A stretch of 42,055 bases of DNA from Candidatus Gastranaerophilales bacterium (GCA_944324195.1 CALUVJ010000005.1:1-42055), one strand, 5' to 3'. Counted from the stretch's first letter, positions 8,205 to 16,279 are shown. Made by a program: numbers and translations. The notes: generated by a model not told the origin, from the sequence alone.

Positions 8205-8798
8205 ATGAGATTTAAGAATTATTTTAATAACCTGGAGAAATATTGGAGTGCTAATTTTTTGGCATTAATATCAGCTGCATTTTTATTCTCTTTTATTACT
8301 TGGGCACTTATAAACCTTGTGAGCTTTGCTTTTCAATCGACAAGTTTTTCAGAGTATTGTAAGCTTGTAGACGAAAAATGCCCCCTATACACTCCTATTT
8401 ATCCAATACTTTTTTTCCCGATATCTTGCATCCTTTCAGCAGAAATTTCTATTTTTTATATTTTTATAATCATCTCAAAAAAAAAGTGGTTTTCTATTGC
8501 TAACATATTGCCTATCATTATAATTTGGATTAAGTTTTTTGCTGAAATGCAAGGCACCATTAACTCTTCCGGGTGTCTTGTTTCTTTCATTTTTTTCCCG
8601 ATGACTATTCTGGGAGCTTTAATTTCAATAGGGATATACATAATTTTGTTATTATTAGAATTAATACCCAAATTTAGAGTTCCACTGTCACCGGTTTCTC
8701 AAAACAGTATTTTTAAAAAATATATCCGAGTTTTTTACTGCTTCTACTTTGTAATAATGTGTTCAATTCTTTATGCAATACAATTACTGTATAGTTAG
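8205..8798 (+). CDS. Small multi-TM membrane protein, duplicate 2 (197 aa)
   Basis: This is the second copy of the MRFKNYFNNLEKYW membrane protein. It has the same hydrophobic helices and Cys loop, with few substitutions until about residue 180. The end differs (AIQLLYS in place of the longer tail of copy 1). There is no SD; the -10 is 6 nt before the ATG. Retention of two intact, slightly diverged copies fits a family kept for specificity, such as immunity proteins, but no function can be read from the sequence. Confidence 0.8.
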   Translation: MRFKNYFNNLEKYWSANFLALISAAFLFSFITWALINLVSFAFQSTSFSEYCKLVDEKCPLYTPIYPILFFPISCILSAEISIFYIFIIISKKKWFSIANILPIIIIWIKFFAEMQGTINSSGCLVSFIFFPMTILGALISIGIYIILLLLELIPKFRVPLSPVSQNSIFKKYIRVFYCFYFVIMCSILYAIQLLYS

Positions 8799-8885
8799 TT
8801 ATTGTGCTTAGCACTGCATTTTCTTATATCGTTCGGACCAATCTTTTGCGTATTTTGCATTCGTATCTGCAAATAATACAATAAT
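8795..8885 (-). pseudogene. Relic joining two small-ORF ends
   Basis: One minus frame reads NAKYAKDWSERYKKMQC-stop, like the N-terminus of the 48-aa protein (MNAKYAKDKFKLEW). Another frame across the same bases reads IRKCSAKHNN-stop, like the end of the 37-aa protein (IRNCGAKHNN). This looks like a recombination junction with decay. No good ribosome binding site is seen. Confidence 0.5.
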
Positions 8886-8933
8886 TCAAACATACACACA
8901 CATTTTAGAAAGAATCTTATCGGGAATTAATGC

Positions 8934-8992
8934 ATACTTGTGCATATTATTTTGGCACAATTGAATAGGTGCACCGGTGAGCGCGCTCTACA
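8934..8992. repeat. 59-bp direct repeat with stacked palindromes, copy 1
   Basis: The core CAATTGAATAGGTGCACC is followed by GGTGAGCGCGCTCTACA. Three palindromes lie in a row: CAATTG, GGTGCACC and GAGCGCGCTC. A near-identical copy is at 10762-10820, so the lipase and its neighbours lie between direct repeats. The stop codon of the lipase tail (8988-8990) lies inside this repeat. Confidence 0.75.
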
Positions 8993-9089
8993 AAATTCTC
9001 TCCAAAAAATCGTTCAATTCCTGAGAAGTCATTTCATCTATTCGTTTTTTTCGAATTCCGCTAGAATTCTCATGTACCCCACAAGAACG
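8988..9089 (-). other. In-frame scaffold-like tail beyond the lipase stop
   Basis: Directly after the lipase TAA (9090-9092) the same frame stays open for 33 codons to a TAG. It reads RSCG...SSGIRKKRIDEMTSQ and ends QELNDFLERIL. RSCG continues the tag pattern GY(I/Y)R(S/N/K)CG seen in sister ORFs, so the TAA probably replaced a Tyr-like codon. The last 20 residues match the scaffold C-terminus in 10 positions, the rest being mostly conservative. Confidence 0.75.
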
Positions 9090-9923
9090 TTAATATCCTG
9101 ACACTTTAGTTCCATCTGCTCTTGTATATCCATCTACATAATAACTCCCAGGGCAACTGTTGCCGGAAGTAAGATACTCAACTTGAGAATTATTCATTGT
9201 TTTTGTAAAGGTATTATTTAGTCTTGATTTTACTTTGCTAATTCCTGAATGAACTACATTTTTAACTTTTTCTGTATATTCTTGCGTTGACTTATGTGGA
9301 TGTCGCGTCATAGGTACAGCAGTTTGTAAAGGTTTCATATCTTCTGCGCTATGATGAGCAAATACATTTATCGTAGGAGCATATGATTCTACAACATAAT
9401 TTGTACCAATATTGTCAAACCATGTCCATAAAGAGGTAAAATCCCCAGGTGTATGATAATTAATGATTTTATCATTATAACCTTTTAAGGAATCTTTCTT
9501 AAGCATAGAACCAACCCCCACAGGATTAAAGGTTGCTGTTGGTATATGAAACAACGCGCCTTCTGTCTGCGCTAATGCACCACCAAGTGAATGCCCAGTT
9601 ATATAGTATTCACTATTAGGATTTTCTTTTATTATTTCTCTGCAAAAAGCATGTGCCTCTTGTCGTTGTGCTGGCATTTTTTTGAAGAATATTTGCATAT
9701 CACTTTCCATAAAATCTTGCTTATCATTTGAACCTCTAAAAGCAATTATTATCTCATTTCCTTTTTTCAAAGCACATGCGTAAAAACCTGTATTAGAAGG
9801 TTTACTTTCCTTAACTAGTTTATACCCTTTTGGAATTTGTTTTTTATTGACATTATAACTGTAAATTGCAGCTTGTTTTAATATTTCATGTTTTTCTACA
9901 TCATTAATAAATTTCTTTGTCAT
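9090..9923 (-). CDS. Phage-borne alpha/beta-hydrolase lipase with C-terminal DGT tag
   Basis: The 277-residue protein is a class-3-like lipase or esterase. EIIIAFRGSND (57-67) leads to the nucleophile elbow YITGHSLGGALA (Ser112). Asp161 in YHTPGDFTSLW and His190/191 in VFAHHSAED fit the rest of the triad. The C-terminus carries NSCPGSYYVDGYTRADGTKVSGY, a tag shared with three other ORFs here. The start at 9923 has AAAGGA 5 nt upstream; an ATG nine codons earlier has none. No signal peptide is seen. It is divergent from a leaderless membrane-protein gene, like the second lipase at 32560. A premature TAA seems to cut off a scaffold-like tail. A membrane-attacking effector delivered by the virion is a plausible role. 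Confidence 0.85.
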   Translation of the reverse strand: MTKKFINDVEKHEILKQAAIYSYNVNKKQIPKGYKLVKESKPSNTGFYACALKKGNEIIIAFRGSNDKQDFMESDMQIFFKKMPAQRQEAHAFCREIIKENPNSEYYITGHSLGGALAQTEGALFHIPTATFNPVGVGSMLKKDSLKGYNDKIINYHTPGDFTSLWTWFDNIGTNYVVESYAPTINVFAHHSAEDMKPLQTAVPMTRHPHKSTQEYTEKVKNVVHSGISKVKSRLNNTFTKTMNNSQVEYLTSGNSCPGSYYVDGYTRADGTKVSGY

Positions 9924-9951
9924 ATTTTTCCTTTCTTTAATTGTTAACATA

Positions 9952-9960
9952 TGATACGAT
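9952..9960 (+). promoter_or_regulatory. Extended -10 for leaderless 9968
   Basis: TGATACGAT ends 7 nt before the ATG at 9968. There is no SD. It overlaps the divergent lipase leader. Confidence 0.45.
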
Positions 9961-9967
9961 TGTATAT

Positions 9968-10435
9968 ATGTTGCAGTGGTTCAAAAATAATTTATATTCA
10001 AGGTGGAGTTTTAATCTTCTCATTTGGCACGGATTTAGAATGCTTCTGAGAATTTTTATTTTCATTTTCTACGGAGATTTAATATTTTCAAAAATTAATG
10101 TTTTTTATGCAATATTTGCAACCACATTAATATATTTTTTGCCAATGCATATTATTATTTTTGCTCCCGCAGCAATTATGTTTTATCTGGAGAAAAAACG
10201 GGAAATTAAAATTAACAACAAGATACTTGATAATAATAAGATTTTTATTCCATATTTAATACTCTCTATACCGGCATTAATAGCAGAATTGTTGTGGATT
10301 TTAACTGCTATAATAGGAGTTTTAGCCCCGCTCCCTGATATGCTGCAGAATCTCTTTATTGTCAGCCCGTTTGAGAATTGGATTTTAATCTTTTCTCCGG
10401 ATTTTTATAAAGTATTATTCTTATGTTTTATTTAG
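9968..10435 (+). CDS. Small membrane protein paired with the lipase (155 aa)
   Basis: The protein begins MLQWFKNNLYSRWSFNLLIW. It has three or four strongly hydrophobic helices (near 18-38, 45-72, 98-122 and 130-150). I do not recognise a family. The start at 9968 is chosen from the -10 position; the upstream in-frame ATG at 9941 overlaps the lipase start and lacks an SD. It is divergent from the lipase, matching the arrangement at 32560/33426. A membrane immunity protein protecting against the lipase is the natural guess. Confidence 0.7.
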   Translation: MLQWFKNNLYSRWSFNLLIWHGFRMLLRIFIFIFYGDLIFSKINVFYAIFATTLIYFLPMHIIIFAPAAIMFYLEKKREIKINNKILDNNKIFIPYLILSIPALIAELLWILTAIIGVLAPLPDMLQNLFIVSPFENWILIFSPDFYKVLFLCFI

Positions 10436-10507
10436 TAAGCAATATACTATTAAACAAATCTCATAGTGACTTTACCATAAATTTTCCATTTTGTGTTATA
10501 CTTTTTT

Positions 10508-10741
10508 ATAAAATTTCCGTGTGTTCATAAATTTTATTCTGTAAATATTTGTTTATTTATTATTCTTCATGCCATATCGAGTGCAGGCGGTTTCTTTGGC
10601 AAAATAGAGCTGTACCCGTATGTATCTCTTTTACTAATTGAATTAATGGATTTTACTGATTCCGATAAGCATTGTTTTAATTGTTTATGGTTCTGGATTT
10701 ATTACTATCCGATTTTAGAACTGCTGTCGCGTTTAGATTAG
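10508..10741 (+). pseudogene. Membrane-protein gene with lost start codon
   Basis: A TATACT -10 with extended TG (TGTTATACT) ends at 10502. The position where the leaderless ATG should be is ATA (10508), followed by an open frame IKFPCVHKFYSVNICLF... of about 77 codons with hydrophobic stretches. The only alternative start is a GTG at 10493 that overlaps the -10 and has no SD. I read this as a member of the leaderless group inactivated by a start-codon change. Confidence 0.4.
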
Positions 10742-10761
10742 AAGACATGAAGTCGGGTGTG

Positions 10762-10820
10762 TATACTTGCGTACCTTATTTGGCGCAATTGAATAGGTGC
10801 ACCGGTGAGCGCGCTCTACA
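10762..10820. repeat. 59-bp direct repeat with stacked palindromes, copy 2
   Basis: This matches copy 1 at 8934-8992, with the same order CAATTG, GGTGCACC, GAGCGCGCTC. Together they bracket about 1.8 kb carrying the lipase, its membrane neighbour and the start-less gene. Confidence 0.75.
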
Positions 10821-11166
10821 GTTCTGTTTGCAGATAGAAGTTAGCACACGTGCCCCCTTCACCCCTCACGACTGCTTCCCCTGTCACTGCGAGAAAATCT
10901 TTGATTTTCGCGGCAGTCCATTTTTTTAACTTTGACTTATCGGGTGACATCGGTTATCATTCCACATTTGTTTTATTTTTCCTTGTCACCCTCTGCTGAC
11001 CTTGCTACTAGTCGGCTGCGTCGGGCGCTTTTTAAGTATTGTTTATCACCCTCCCCAGCCCTCCCTCATACAGGGAGGGAGCTATGATACCAACCCAATT
11101 CATTTACCCCCGCAATGACAATCACATAATCACCGCTTCACTCTTCACTAATCGACATTTACCACT
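10821..11166. other. Non-coding stretch with hairpin repeats
   Basis: No supported gene. A hairpin (ACTGCGAGAAAATC / GATTTTCGCGGCAGT, about 10886-10920) is followed by a T-run on plus, and may end transcription from the left. A CCCTCCC...GGGAGGGAG hairpin lies at about 11055-11081. Both resemble repeats elsewhere in the window. Confidence 0.55.
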
Positions 11167-12468
11167 TCACCCTTTTATACGCCAGTAATATTCTACAAGA
11201 TAACTCACCGCATCAAACGGATGCTCCAAAAATTTGAAGTCCCTGTTTGATTTTATCTGCGTGTGGGTTGGAACATTAACAATACTTGTACCTTCTTTAA
11301 ACGAAAGATTATAAATATTATACAGAATCCACTTACATCTTCTCGGATCAATAAATAAATGTCTTTCTCCGTTTGAATTTTTAACCCTCGCATTAAAAGC
11401 GGAAATTCTGTTTAGAACCGGCGGATTATAATCCCTGAGTCTAAATTTTACATCTTCATATCCAGATTTTTTCAAAGCATTTTTAATAATTGCATAATTT
11501 GTATATTCGCTCTGTGTGCTTCTGTTATCACCGGACGCATCACCATTTATTATAATCTCTGATTTATGCGCAGGATATCTTCTCAAAAACTCCTCAATAC
11601 ATTGCTGGGTAGAAGTATTCTCAATCACTATTTCATCAAAGAAATATACATTCTCATCATCCTTGTGAGCAAGCGCCCAGCACATCGGATCAACGTTAAA
11701 ATCACAAGTAAGATGCAGGGGTAAATCTTCTCTGTATTTTAACAGGAGTTTATTCTTTTCATCAAAACCCTTAACCACAAGGCCGGAAGAATAATCTCCA
11801 AATTCTCCGAGAACATTTATCCTATAATATTCCTCGTCAAAACTTTCTTTCATGGATTGTATGAAATGCGGAGGTAAATATATGTTATTTGTAGTCGGAG
11901 CAATTATCAACCTGTAATTTTCTTTTGGGTGTTCTACAAATCTCTGCCATATCCAGCCTTTGTCAGGCTGCGGGTTTGTATGCCCGAAAAGCCTGTAGCG
12001 GAAATCAAGCCAGTTTTTGCCCCGATAAGTATTCCTCAATCGTCCCAAAAGCTGCTTAAAAGAAGAATCCGTAATTTGCGAAGCTTCTTCAATCTCAGCC
12101 CAGTGTAAGTTTAGGGATTTAAACTTTTCCGGGTCCTCTAACGCTGAAAACAAAATTTCCGAACCGTTAGAGAATTTTATAATTTTATCAACTTTATTAT
12201 ATGTATAATCCTTATCCATCACATACCCGAGATTCTCGAGATGGTCAAGATAAGATACAAGAGTAGTTTTTCTTACAAGCTCATACTCTTTTGCCCCGAC
12301 TAACCCTCTGGAGCCGGGATATTTTTTGGCAAGCAAGATTCCCAAAAGGGAGCCGCACCAAGTTTTGCCGCTCCCGTAACCGCCCTGATATATTGCCACA
12401 TCCAATGAGTTTGAATGCGGAATTTCTATAAATTCTCTTTGTTTATCTAATAATTTATACCTTACCAT
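11167..12468 (-). CDS. terL: Phage terminase large subunit
   Basis: This is the 433-residue DNA-packaging motor. The ATPase half has Walker A GGYGSGKT (29-36) and a Walker-B-type strand LHWAEIEEAS (121-130). The C-terminal RNase-H-like nuclease has CDFNVDP (Asp256, Asp260) and NGDASGDN (Asp310). Length and motifs fit a Terminase_3/PBSX-like TerL. It uses portal and coat-filled procapsids to package DNA. It is the last gene of the minus-strand module, whereas terL often leads such modules. No SD is obvious close to the ATG; it begins 12 nt after the stop of the previous gene, so coupling is likely. Confidence 0.95.
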   Translation of the reverse strand: MVRYKLLDKQREFIEIPHSNSLDVAIYQGGYGSGKTWCGSLLGILLAKKYPGSRGLVGAKEYELVRKTTLVSYLDHLENLGYVMDKDYTYNKVDKIIKFSNGSEILFSALEDPEKFKSLNLHWAEIEEASQITDSSFKQLLGRLRNTYRGKNWLDFRYRLFGHTNPQPDKGWIWQRFVEHPKENYRLIIAPTTNNIYLPPHFIQSMKESFDEEYYRINVLGEFGDYSSGLVVKGFDEKNKLLLKYREDLPLHLTCDFNVDPMCWALAHKDDENVYFFDEIVIENTSTQQCIEEFLRRYPAHKSEIIINGDASGDNRSTQSEYTNYAIIKNALKKSGYEDVKFRLRDYNPPVLNRISAFNARVKNSNGERHLFIDPRRCKWILYNIYNLSFKEGTSIVNVPTHTQIKSNRDFKFLEHPFDAVSYLVEYYWRIKG

Positions 12469-12480
12469 AACAGTCTGTGA

Positions 12481-12951
12481 TTAGTCCTCCTTATCCTCTT
12501 TCCAACCGCAAAATCTTTGATAAAAATCTACGGTATTTTTCATTAAAACCCGTTTGACAGGATTAACTTTACTAACTTTTAACAATGCATCAAATACACA
12601 ACTTGAAAAATACCTGTCATTGTTTACGTAATTATGATTTTCACATAAAACATCATGAATTAGTGACGGAATCAAGAATTTCGGATCTGTTTTAGCTCCG
12701 ATTTCACGCCAAAAAAGACGGGGTATTGAAGCCCCGTCCCAACAATAATTTTCTCTTATGGAAAATTCGTATTCTTTTTTCTTTTTATAATCACAAAGTT
12801 TTACATTTAACAATTTTTTATTTTCAAACGGATATTTTGATATAGCATTCTTTTCCATTGTTGTCATTGACGGCAGCGGATAGCGCATCTTGACACAAGG
12901 TGATTGCGAAAAAAATATCCCGAGTTTTTTATCTTTGTACCATTCTAACAT
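12481..12951 (-). CDS. DUF1353-like phage protein
   Basis: The 156-residue protein has the core pattern of DUF1353: YCWDGASIPRLFWREIG, then LIPSLIHDVLCENHNYV with a conserved His-Asp pair. DUF1353 proteins are common in phage late regions and their role is not established. AGGAG(C) lies shortly before the ATG. It sits between the tail-fibre genes and terL, 12 nt before terL. Confidence 0.8.
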   Translation of the reverse strand: MLEWYKDKKLGIFFSQSPCVKMRYPLPSMTTMEKNAISKYPFENKKLLNVKLCDYKKKKEYEFSIRENYCWDGASIPRLFWREIGAKTDPKFLIPSLIHDVLCENHNYVNNDRYFSSCVFDALLKVSKVNPVKRVLMKNTVDFYQRFCGWKEDKED

Positions 12952-12965
12952 TTTCGCTCCTTTCA

Positions 12966-13086
12966 GATTAGTGAATAGTGATTCGTGACTAGTGACTGGT
13001 GGTTATAAAATTTTCTTTAGTTTAGCCTCGTTTACTTTTTGCAATCCCTAATACCTCTATTCACTACTCACTAATCACTATTCACT
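12966..13086. repeat. GAATAGTGA-type repeat, phage copy
   Basis: ATTAGTGAATAGTGATT at 12967 is identical to the start of the rpsB-tsf copy (5132). Inverted copies run from 13057 to 13086 and supply the last codons (ESE-stop) of the gene ending at 13078. Confidence 0.75.
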
Positions 13087-13590
13087 CTCTGCAAAACTAC
13101 TTACCAGCTTCGTATAATCATTTGTTTCAAAGAATTCATCCAGTTGTTGTTTTGAAAACCCTAAGATTGCCCCAACTGCATCTATATATGGATTACCGCG
13201 GTAAAAATTATTAGCCTTAAGTTCAATTTTCAAGGCTTTTAGGTCAATATTTTCCCCTTCACCGGCTTCCTCTGCGTTGGAAAGTGATGTCTCAACAAGT
13301 GTGAGTAAATCTTCAAAATCAATCCCTTTGGCCTTATAAATAGCACGCTCCACATCGGCGGCGGTAAGACTTAACAGTGCTATGCGTTCCGCTTCCGCTT
13401 CCGCAAGCTCGGCTTCGTAATTCTGATTAATTACAGGGATTCCGTTTGAACCCATTATCTCATTTGGATCCAACGCGTACAACGCACCGTTTGCGCTTTT
13501 TTCTATTCTGCGCCCGTTCTGATGATTATGTAAAACTATAAAATCTATTCTTTGTTTCTCCGTAAATGGTGTTTCTAATTTATATGACAT
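13078..13590 (-). CDS. Phage tail-region hypothetical protein (170 aa)
   Basis: I do not recognise the family with certainty. It begins MSYKLETPFTEKQRIDFIVLHNH. It has a central Ala/Glu-rich helix (YEAELAEAEAERIALLSLTAADVERAIY) and a helical C-terminal half. Its position directly after a tail-fibre gene suggests a fibre chaperone or assembly protein. GAAGGAG lies 8 nt before the ATG and overlaps the end of the preceding gene, so the two are translated together. The extreme C-terminus is coded by an interspersed repeat, so the natural end may have been replaced. Confidence 0.8.
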   Translation of the reverse strand: MSYKLETPFTEKQRIDFIVLHNHQNGRRIEKSANGALYALDPNEIMGSNGIPVINQNYEAELAEAEAERIALLSLTAADVERAIYKAKGIDFEDLLTLVETSLSNAEEAGEGENIDLKALKIELKANNFYRGNPYIDAVGAILGFSKQQLDEFFETNDYTKLVSSFAESE

Positions 13591-13593
13591 AAT

Positions 13594-14487
13594 TTATTCT
13601 CCTTCTTCTGTTTCTGTAGCTACATACCCCCAAATTTGCCAGCCGCAATTAGGTGTATAAATTGTTGTCCATATGCGCAATGCATGCACAACCTCTCCTT
13701 CATATAAAAAATTAGATGTAAATACATTTGTCGCACTGCCGGCAGCCGCATTATACGCATAAGTTACTCCGGGCTTCGGATCAGATACTTTTAGAGGCTT
13801 TAACAACACAACATCAGCGGTCTTATTAACAAAAGTCGCTCCTGCGAGCCAACCGCCTTGTTCGCACCAGCCGTCCGAATATACACGATACCATGACGCC
13901 CCGCTATAATACGTTTCAATTACATATGGCCGGGTACAATTTGATAAATCCGCATTTGCTTTATTGGATAAAGCAGTCTGAGTATCATCATATCCAACGG
14001 TATCTTTTATCACTTCTTTTCCGGCATCGGTAAGATTTGACAATGAAGTATTTGCAGCTCCGGCAAGAGTTTCAGCTGCAGAAGCCGCTTGTTGTGTTGC
14101 AATTTGAGCTTGTTCGGTTGCAATTACAGCTTTTTCCGCCGCTAATTGTGCCTGTGCTGATGCGCTTTGTATTGCTGAGATATTTTGTGCGCATAAACCT
14201 ATTGTATTATCTCCAAGTAAATCTCCGGCAACAGCTTGAAATCCGCTATTATTCATAATAGTATTTTTTGCATCCAATGAATCTTCTGAGTACCCTTTAG
14301 ACAACAATGCGTAGTATTTCGACGAGTAATCCGCCCTGTCAACTGTCCCATCTGTTTTTATTGCCCAAGCCCTCGATAAGTCACTGTAATAAGCTGAAGA
14401 GTCTCCGCTGGGAGTGATATTTCCGGATTGTCCGCTTGTTGTCACATTGACTTGAATACTATTATTTTGTTTTTCTATATTAACCAT
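13594..14487 (-). CDS. Tail fibre / receptor-binding protein (297 aa)
   Basis: The N-terminal third is Ser/Gly/Asp-rich. A long Ala/Gln-rich coiled coil follows (about 95-150, AQLAAEKAVIATEQAQIATQQ region), as in trimeric fibre shafts. The C-terminal head contains YVIETYYSGASWYRVYSDGW and CEQGGWLAG, a module shared with the next fibre gene at 14867. The start codon overlaps the stop of the upstream gene (TAATG), so the two are coupled. A role in host surface attachment is inferred from architecture. Confidence 0.85.
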   Translation of the reverse strand: MVNIEKQNNSIQVNVTTSGQSGNITPSGDSSAYYSDLSRAWAIKTDGTVDRADYSSKYYALLSKGYSEDSLDAKNTIMNNSGFQAVAGDLLGDNTIGLCAQNISAIQSASAQAQLAAEKAVIATEQAQIATQQAASAAETLAGAANTSLSNLTDAGKEVIKDTVGYDDTQTALSNKANADLSNCTRPYVIETYYSGASWYRVYSDGWCEQGGWLAGATFVNKTADVVLLKPLKVSDPKPGVTYAYNAAAGSATNVFTSNFLYEGEVVHALRIWTTIYTPNCGWQIWGYVATETEEGE

Positions 14488-14855
14488 TATATGCCCTCTA
14501 CTTTCTTTGGAAATACCACAATAGTATTCTGATAACCAATATTGTTATCGCCGATTAATAGTGTGCTCTCTAAGCCGTCATCCGAACATTGCTTTATTCC
14601 GTAGTAATATATCTCACAAGTTGAATTTTTCGGTACTGTCATTAAATCAGTATACTCACCTGTTAATTCAAAAACTACGGATGAAGCTTTATTACTGTTT
14701 ACACTTAACTCGCTTCCCACCGGTTTTCGGTTCTTATCCTGTATTGCAAAGTAAATAGTATAATTCTTATCAGTATTAATACCGTTAATAAATAATGTTC
14801 CGCTATCACCCTGAATTAAAGTAATATTTCCGTTTTCATCAATTTTAAAAGCCAT
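14487..14855 (-). CDS. Baseplate/BppU-like N-terminal domain protein (122 aa)
   Basis: This is a beta-rich protein opening MAFKIDENGNITLIQGDSG. Pattern and size resemble the N-terminal domain of upper baseplate proteins: strand-rich, with a GDSGTLFI start and YFAIQDKN and FELTGEYTDLM segments. It probably links fibre proteins to the tail. Its stop overlaps the start of the fibre gene at 14487. AGGAGGATAAGTT precedes the ATG. Confidence 0.7.
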   Translation of the reverse strand: MAFKIDENGNITLIQGDSGTLFINGINTDKNYTIYFAIQDKNRKPVGSELSVNSNKASSVVFELTGEYTDLMTVPKNSTCEIYYYGIKQCSDDGLESTLLIGDNNIGYQNTIVVFPKKVEGI

Positions 14856-14866
14856 AACTTATCCTC

Positions 14867-15400
14867 CTATTTACCGCAAGCATACCAATTAACACTATAC
14901 CCCCAGCCCTTTCCGTTTCGATGAGAGAATTGTGTTGCCGTTTTTCCGGAAATCCCGCCGCCCTCATAATATGTACAATGGGTTCCTAAAAGTAATGTAT
15001 AATCTGTACTTTTAAAAGACTTCAAATATACCGTTGTACTATTTGAAGAGCAAACCCCGCCTTGCTCTAACCATACACGCGTTTCTTTTTCAGAATCCGA
15101 GAAATATTCTTTATACCAAGATGTACCGTTAAAATAGGAATTTACATACAAATACCCGTATTCGGAAAGGTTAGATTTTACGCCGCCAAGATCTGTATTT
15201 ATTTCCTCTATATCAGAATTTAAATCTTCGCTTAAAGCTGAAATCGTACTATTAATACTTGCGATATTTGAACTTACTCCGGCACTGTTTGATGTAACCG
15301 TTTCAGATAAATTACTTATTCTGTCATCTAAATATTGAAAATTATTATTTATTACATCTGACGAAGCCAGAGCTCCGTATTCAATTTCTGTTAAAGCCAT
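14867..15400 (-). CDS. Second tail fibre protein (177 aa)
   Basis: The start MALTEIEYGALASSDVINNN is followed by a heptad-like coiled coil (about 25-75) and a C-terminal beta head with YVNSYFNGTSWYKEYF and WLEQGG. The head is the same module as in the 297-aa fibre. The ATG at 15400 is chosen because AAAGGAG lies 5 nt upstream; a codon-level ATG five residues earlier lies within that SD. It overlaps the 3' end of the preceding gene by 20 nt. Confidence 0.85.
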   Translation of the reverse strand: MALTEIEYGALASSDVINNNFQYLDDRISNLSETVTSNSAGVSSNIASINSTISALSEDLNSDIEEINTDLGGVKSNLSEYGYLYVNSYFNGTSWYKEYFSDSEKETRVWLEQGGVCSSNSTTVYLKSFKSTDYTLLLGTHCTYYEGGGISGKTATQFSHRNGKGWGYSVNWYACGK

Positions 15401-15641
15401 CTGAACTCCTTTCATTAATTAATGTGTCATATATTTTATCTAATTTTTGGTTAATGTCTCCAATTTGCTCCTTCATATTGCCAAACTCTGATTTTGTAAT
15501 GTAAACCTGCGCTACTTCTGTTAAAATTTCTCTATGTGTATGTTCAAGCTTTTCCGGAGTTACGAAGAGATTATATTGAAGTAAAATTGCAATACACATC
15601 AAAACCAGAGGGGTATACTTGTATAACCAATCTTTATTCAT
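15381..15641 (-). CDS. Single-TM coiled-coil phage protein, possible holin-like (86 aa)
   Basis: The N-terminus (MNKDWLYKYT) leads into one membrane helix (about 10-27, PLVLMCIAILLQYNLFV). A charged coiled coil then runs to the end (KSEFGNMKEQIGDINQKLDKI). Size and position among tail genes would suit a holin, spanin-like or membrane-anchoring protein, but one TM plus coil is not diagnostic. The ATG is preceded by AGGAGG. It overlaps the fibre gene downstream. Confidence 0.7.
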   Translation of the reverse strand: MNKDWLYKYTPLVLMCIAILLQYNLFVTPEKLEHTHREILTEVAQVYITKSEFGNMKEQIGDINQKLDKIYDTLINERSSDGFNRN

Positions 15642-15649
15642 ATACCCTC

Positions 15650-16258
15650 CTATTTTGCTAATAGACCTAAAACTTTTGACAGCAAATCAACGGCCTTCCC
15701 GGCATCATGCGCAACAGAAGAAGATGAAGAGCGGTCACTTGTTGTTGTAGCATTTCCTGCACTTGTAGAAAGCGATTGATTTTGCATATCTGAAATTACA
15801 TTATATCCTTGCATGTATGCTGATAATAAGTTATTCAAAACCGCTGCTGTATTGTTTTGTGATTCCGCCAGCAATTCATTAACATAAGATGATATTGAAT
15901 CAGTATTGGCATCTGACAAATTTTCATATAAATCTGTAGCCTGTGATGAACGTATCATGTTTCTGTTTGAAAGCGGATTTATAATATTATTTTCCAGGTT
16001 CTTCATTGTTTCGTTATTTAAAGTAGTCGTATATGCGTTCAATTTCGCCTGATTTGTCGTAGAATTTAAACTCGGATTTAAATACTCATCCAATAATGAA
16101 TTTATGTTGTTATTAACATAATTGTAAATTGAATCCAGAGCAGTTCCGGGTTGAAATGTTGCAGTAGTTCCTGAATTGTTTGTAGTAGCTGTTGCGTATG
16201 GATTTTTTGTTGTTGTATTCCCATACACAACACTTGTTTTATTTGATTGTTTTCCCAT
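15650..16258 (-). CDS. Low-complexity phage structural protein (202 aa)
   Basis: A Thr/Asn/Ser-rich N-terminus (NTTTKNPYATATTNNSGTTAT) is followed by a helical middle rich in Asn and Leu and a Ser-rich linker (TTSDRSSSSS). It ends in a short amphipathic helix (AGKAVDLLSKVLGLLAK). I do not recognise the family. Composition and position next to the beta-propeller tail protein fit a small internal virion or ejection protein. AAAGGAT lies upstream of the ATG. Confidence 0.7.
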   Translation of the reverse strand: MGKQSNKTSVVYGNTTTKNPYATATTNNSGTTATFQPGTALDSIYNYVNNNINSLLDEYLNPSLNSTTNQAKLNAYTTTLNNETMKNLENNIINPLSNRNMIRSSQATDLYENLSDANTDSISSYVNELLAESQNNTAAVLNNLLSAYMQGYNVISDMQNQSLSTSAGNATTTSDRSSSSSVAHDAGKAVDLLSKVLGLLAK

Positions 16259-16279
16259 TTTTTATCCTTTCTTTAATAT

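Larger units (their letters stand above)
7381..8830. repeat. Tandem duplication, unit of about 0.8 kb
   Basis: 7381 to about 8021 matches 8187 to about 8830 at an offset of 806 bp. The match includes the promoter, nearly all of the membrane-protein gene and the start of the downstream sequence. Differences concentrate at the 3' end, where the two proteins and the minus-strand tag ORFs diverge. Confidence 0.85.

Noticed and set aside
9090..9092. Genome-wide or phage-wide recoding of TAA as sense
   Set aside because: TAA ends many other genes in the window at sensible positions, so a general code change is not supported. Local mutation or read-through is simpler.
8934..10820. The 59-bp repeats as attL/attR of the whole phage
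   Set aside because: They bracket only 1.8 kb with the lipase, not the structural genes, and no integrase is present. A cassette-level role is more likely.
10681..10929. 82-codon plus-strand frame over the second 59-bp repeat
   Set aside because: It is composed of repeat and hairpin DNA, and its start lies inside another frame without SD.
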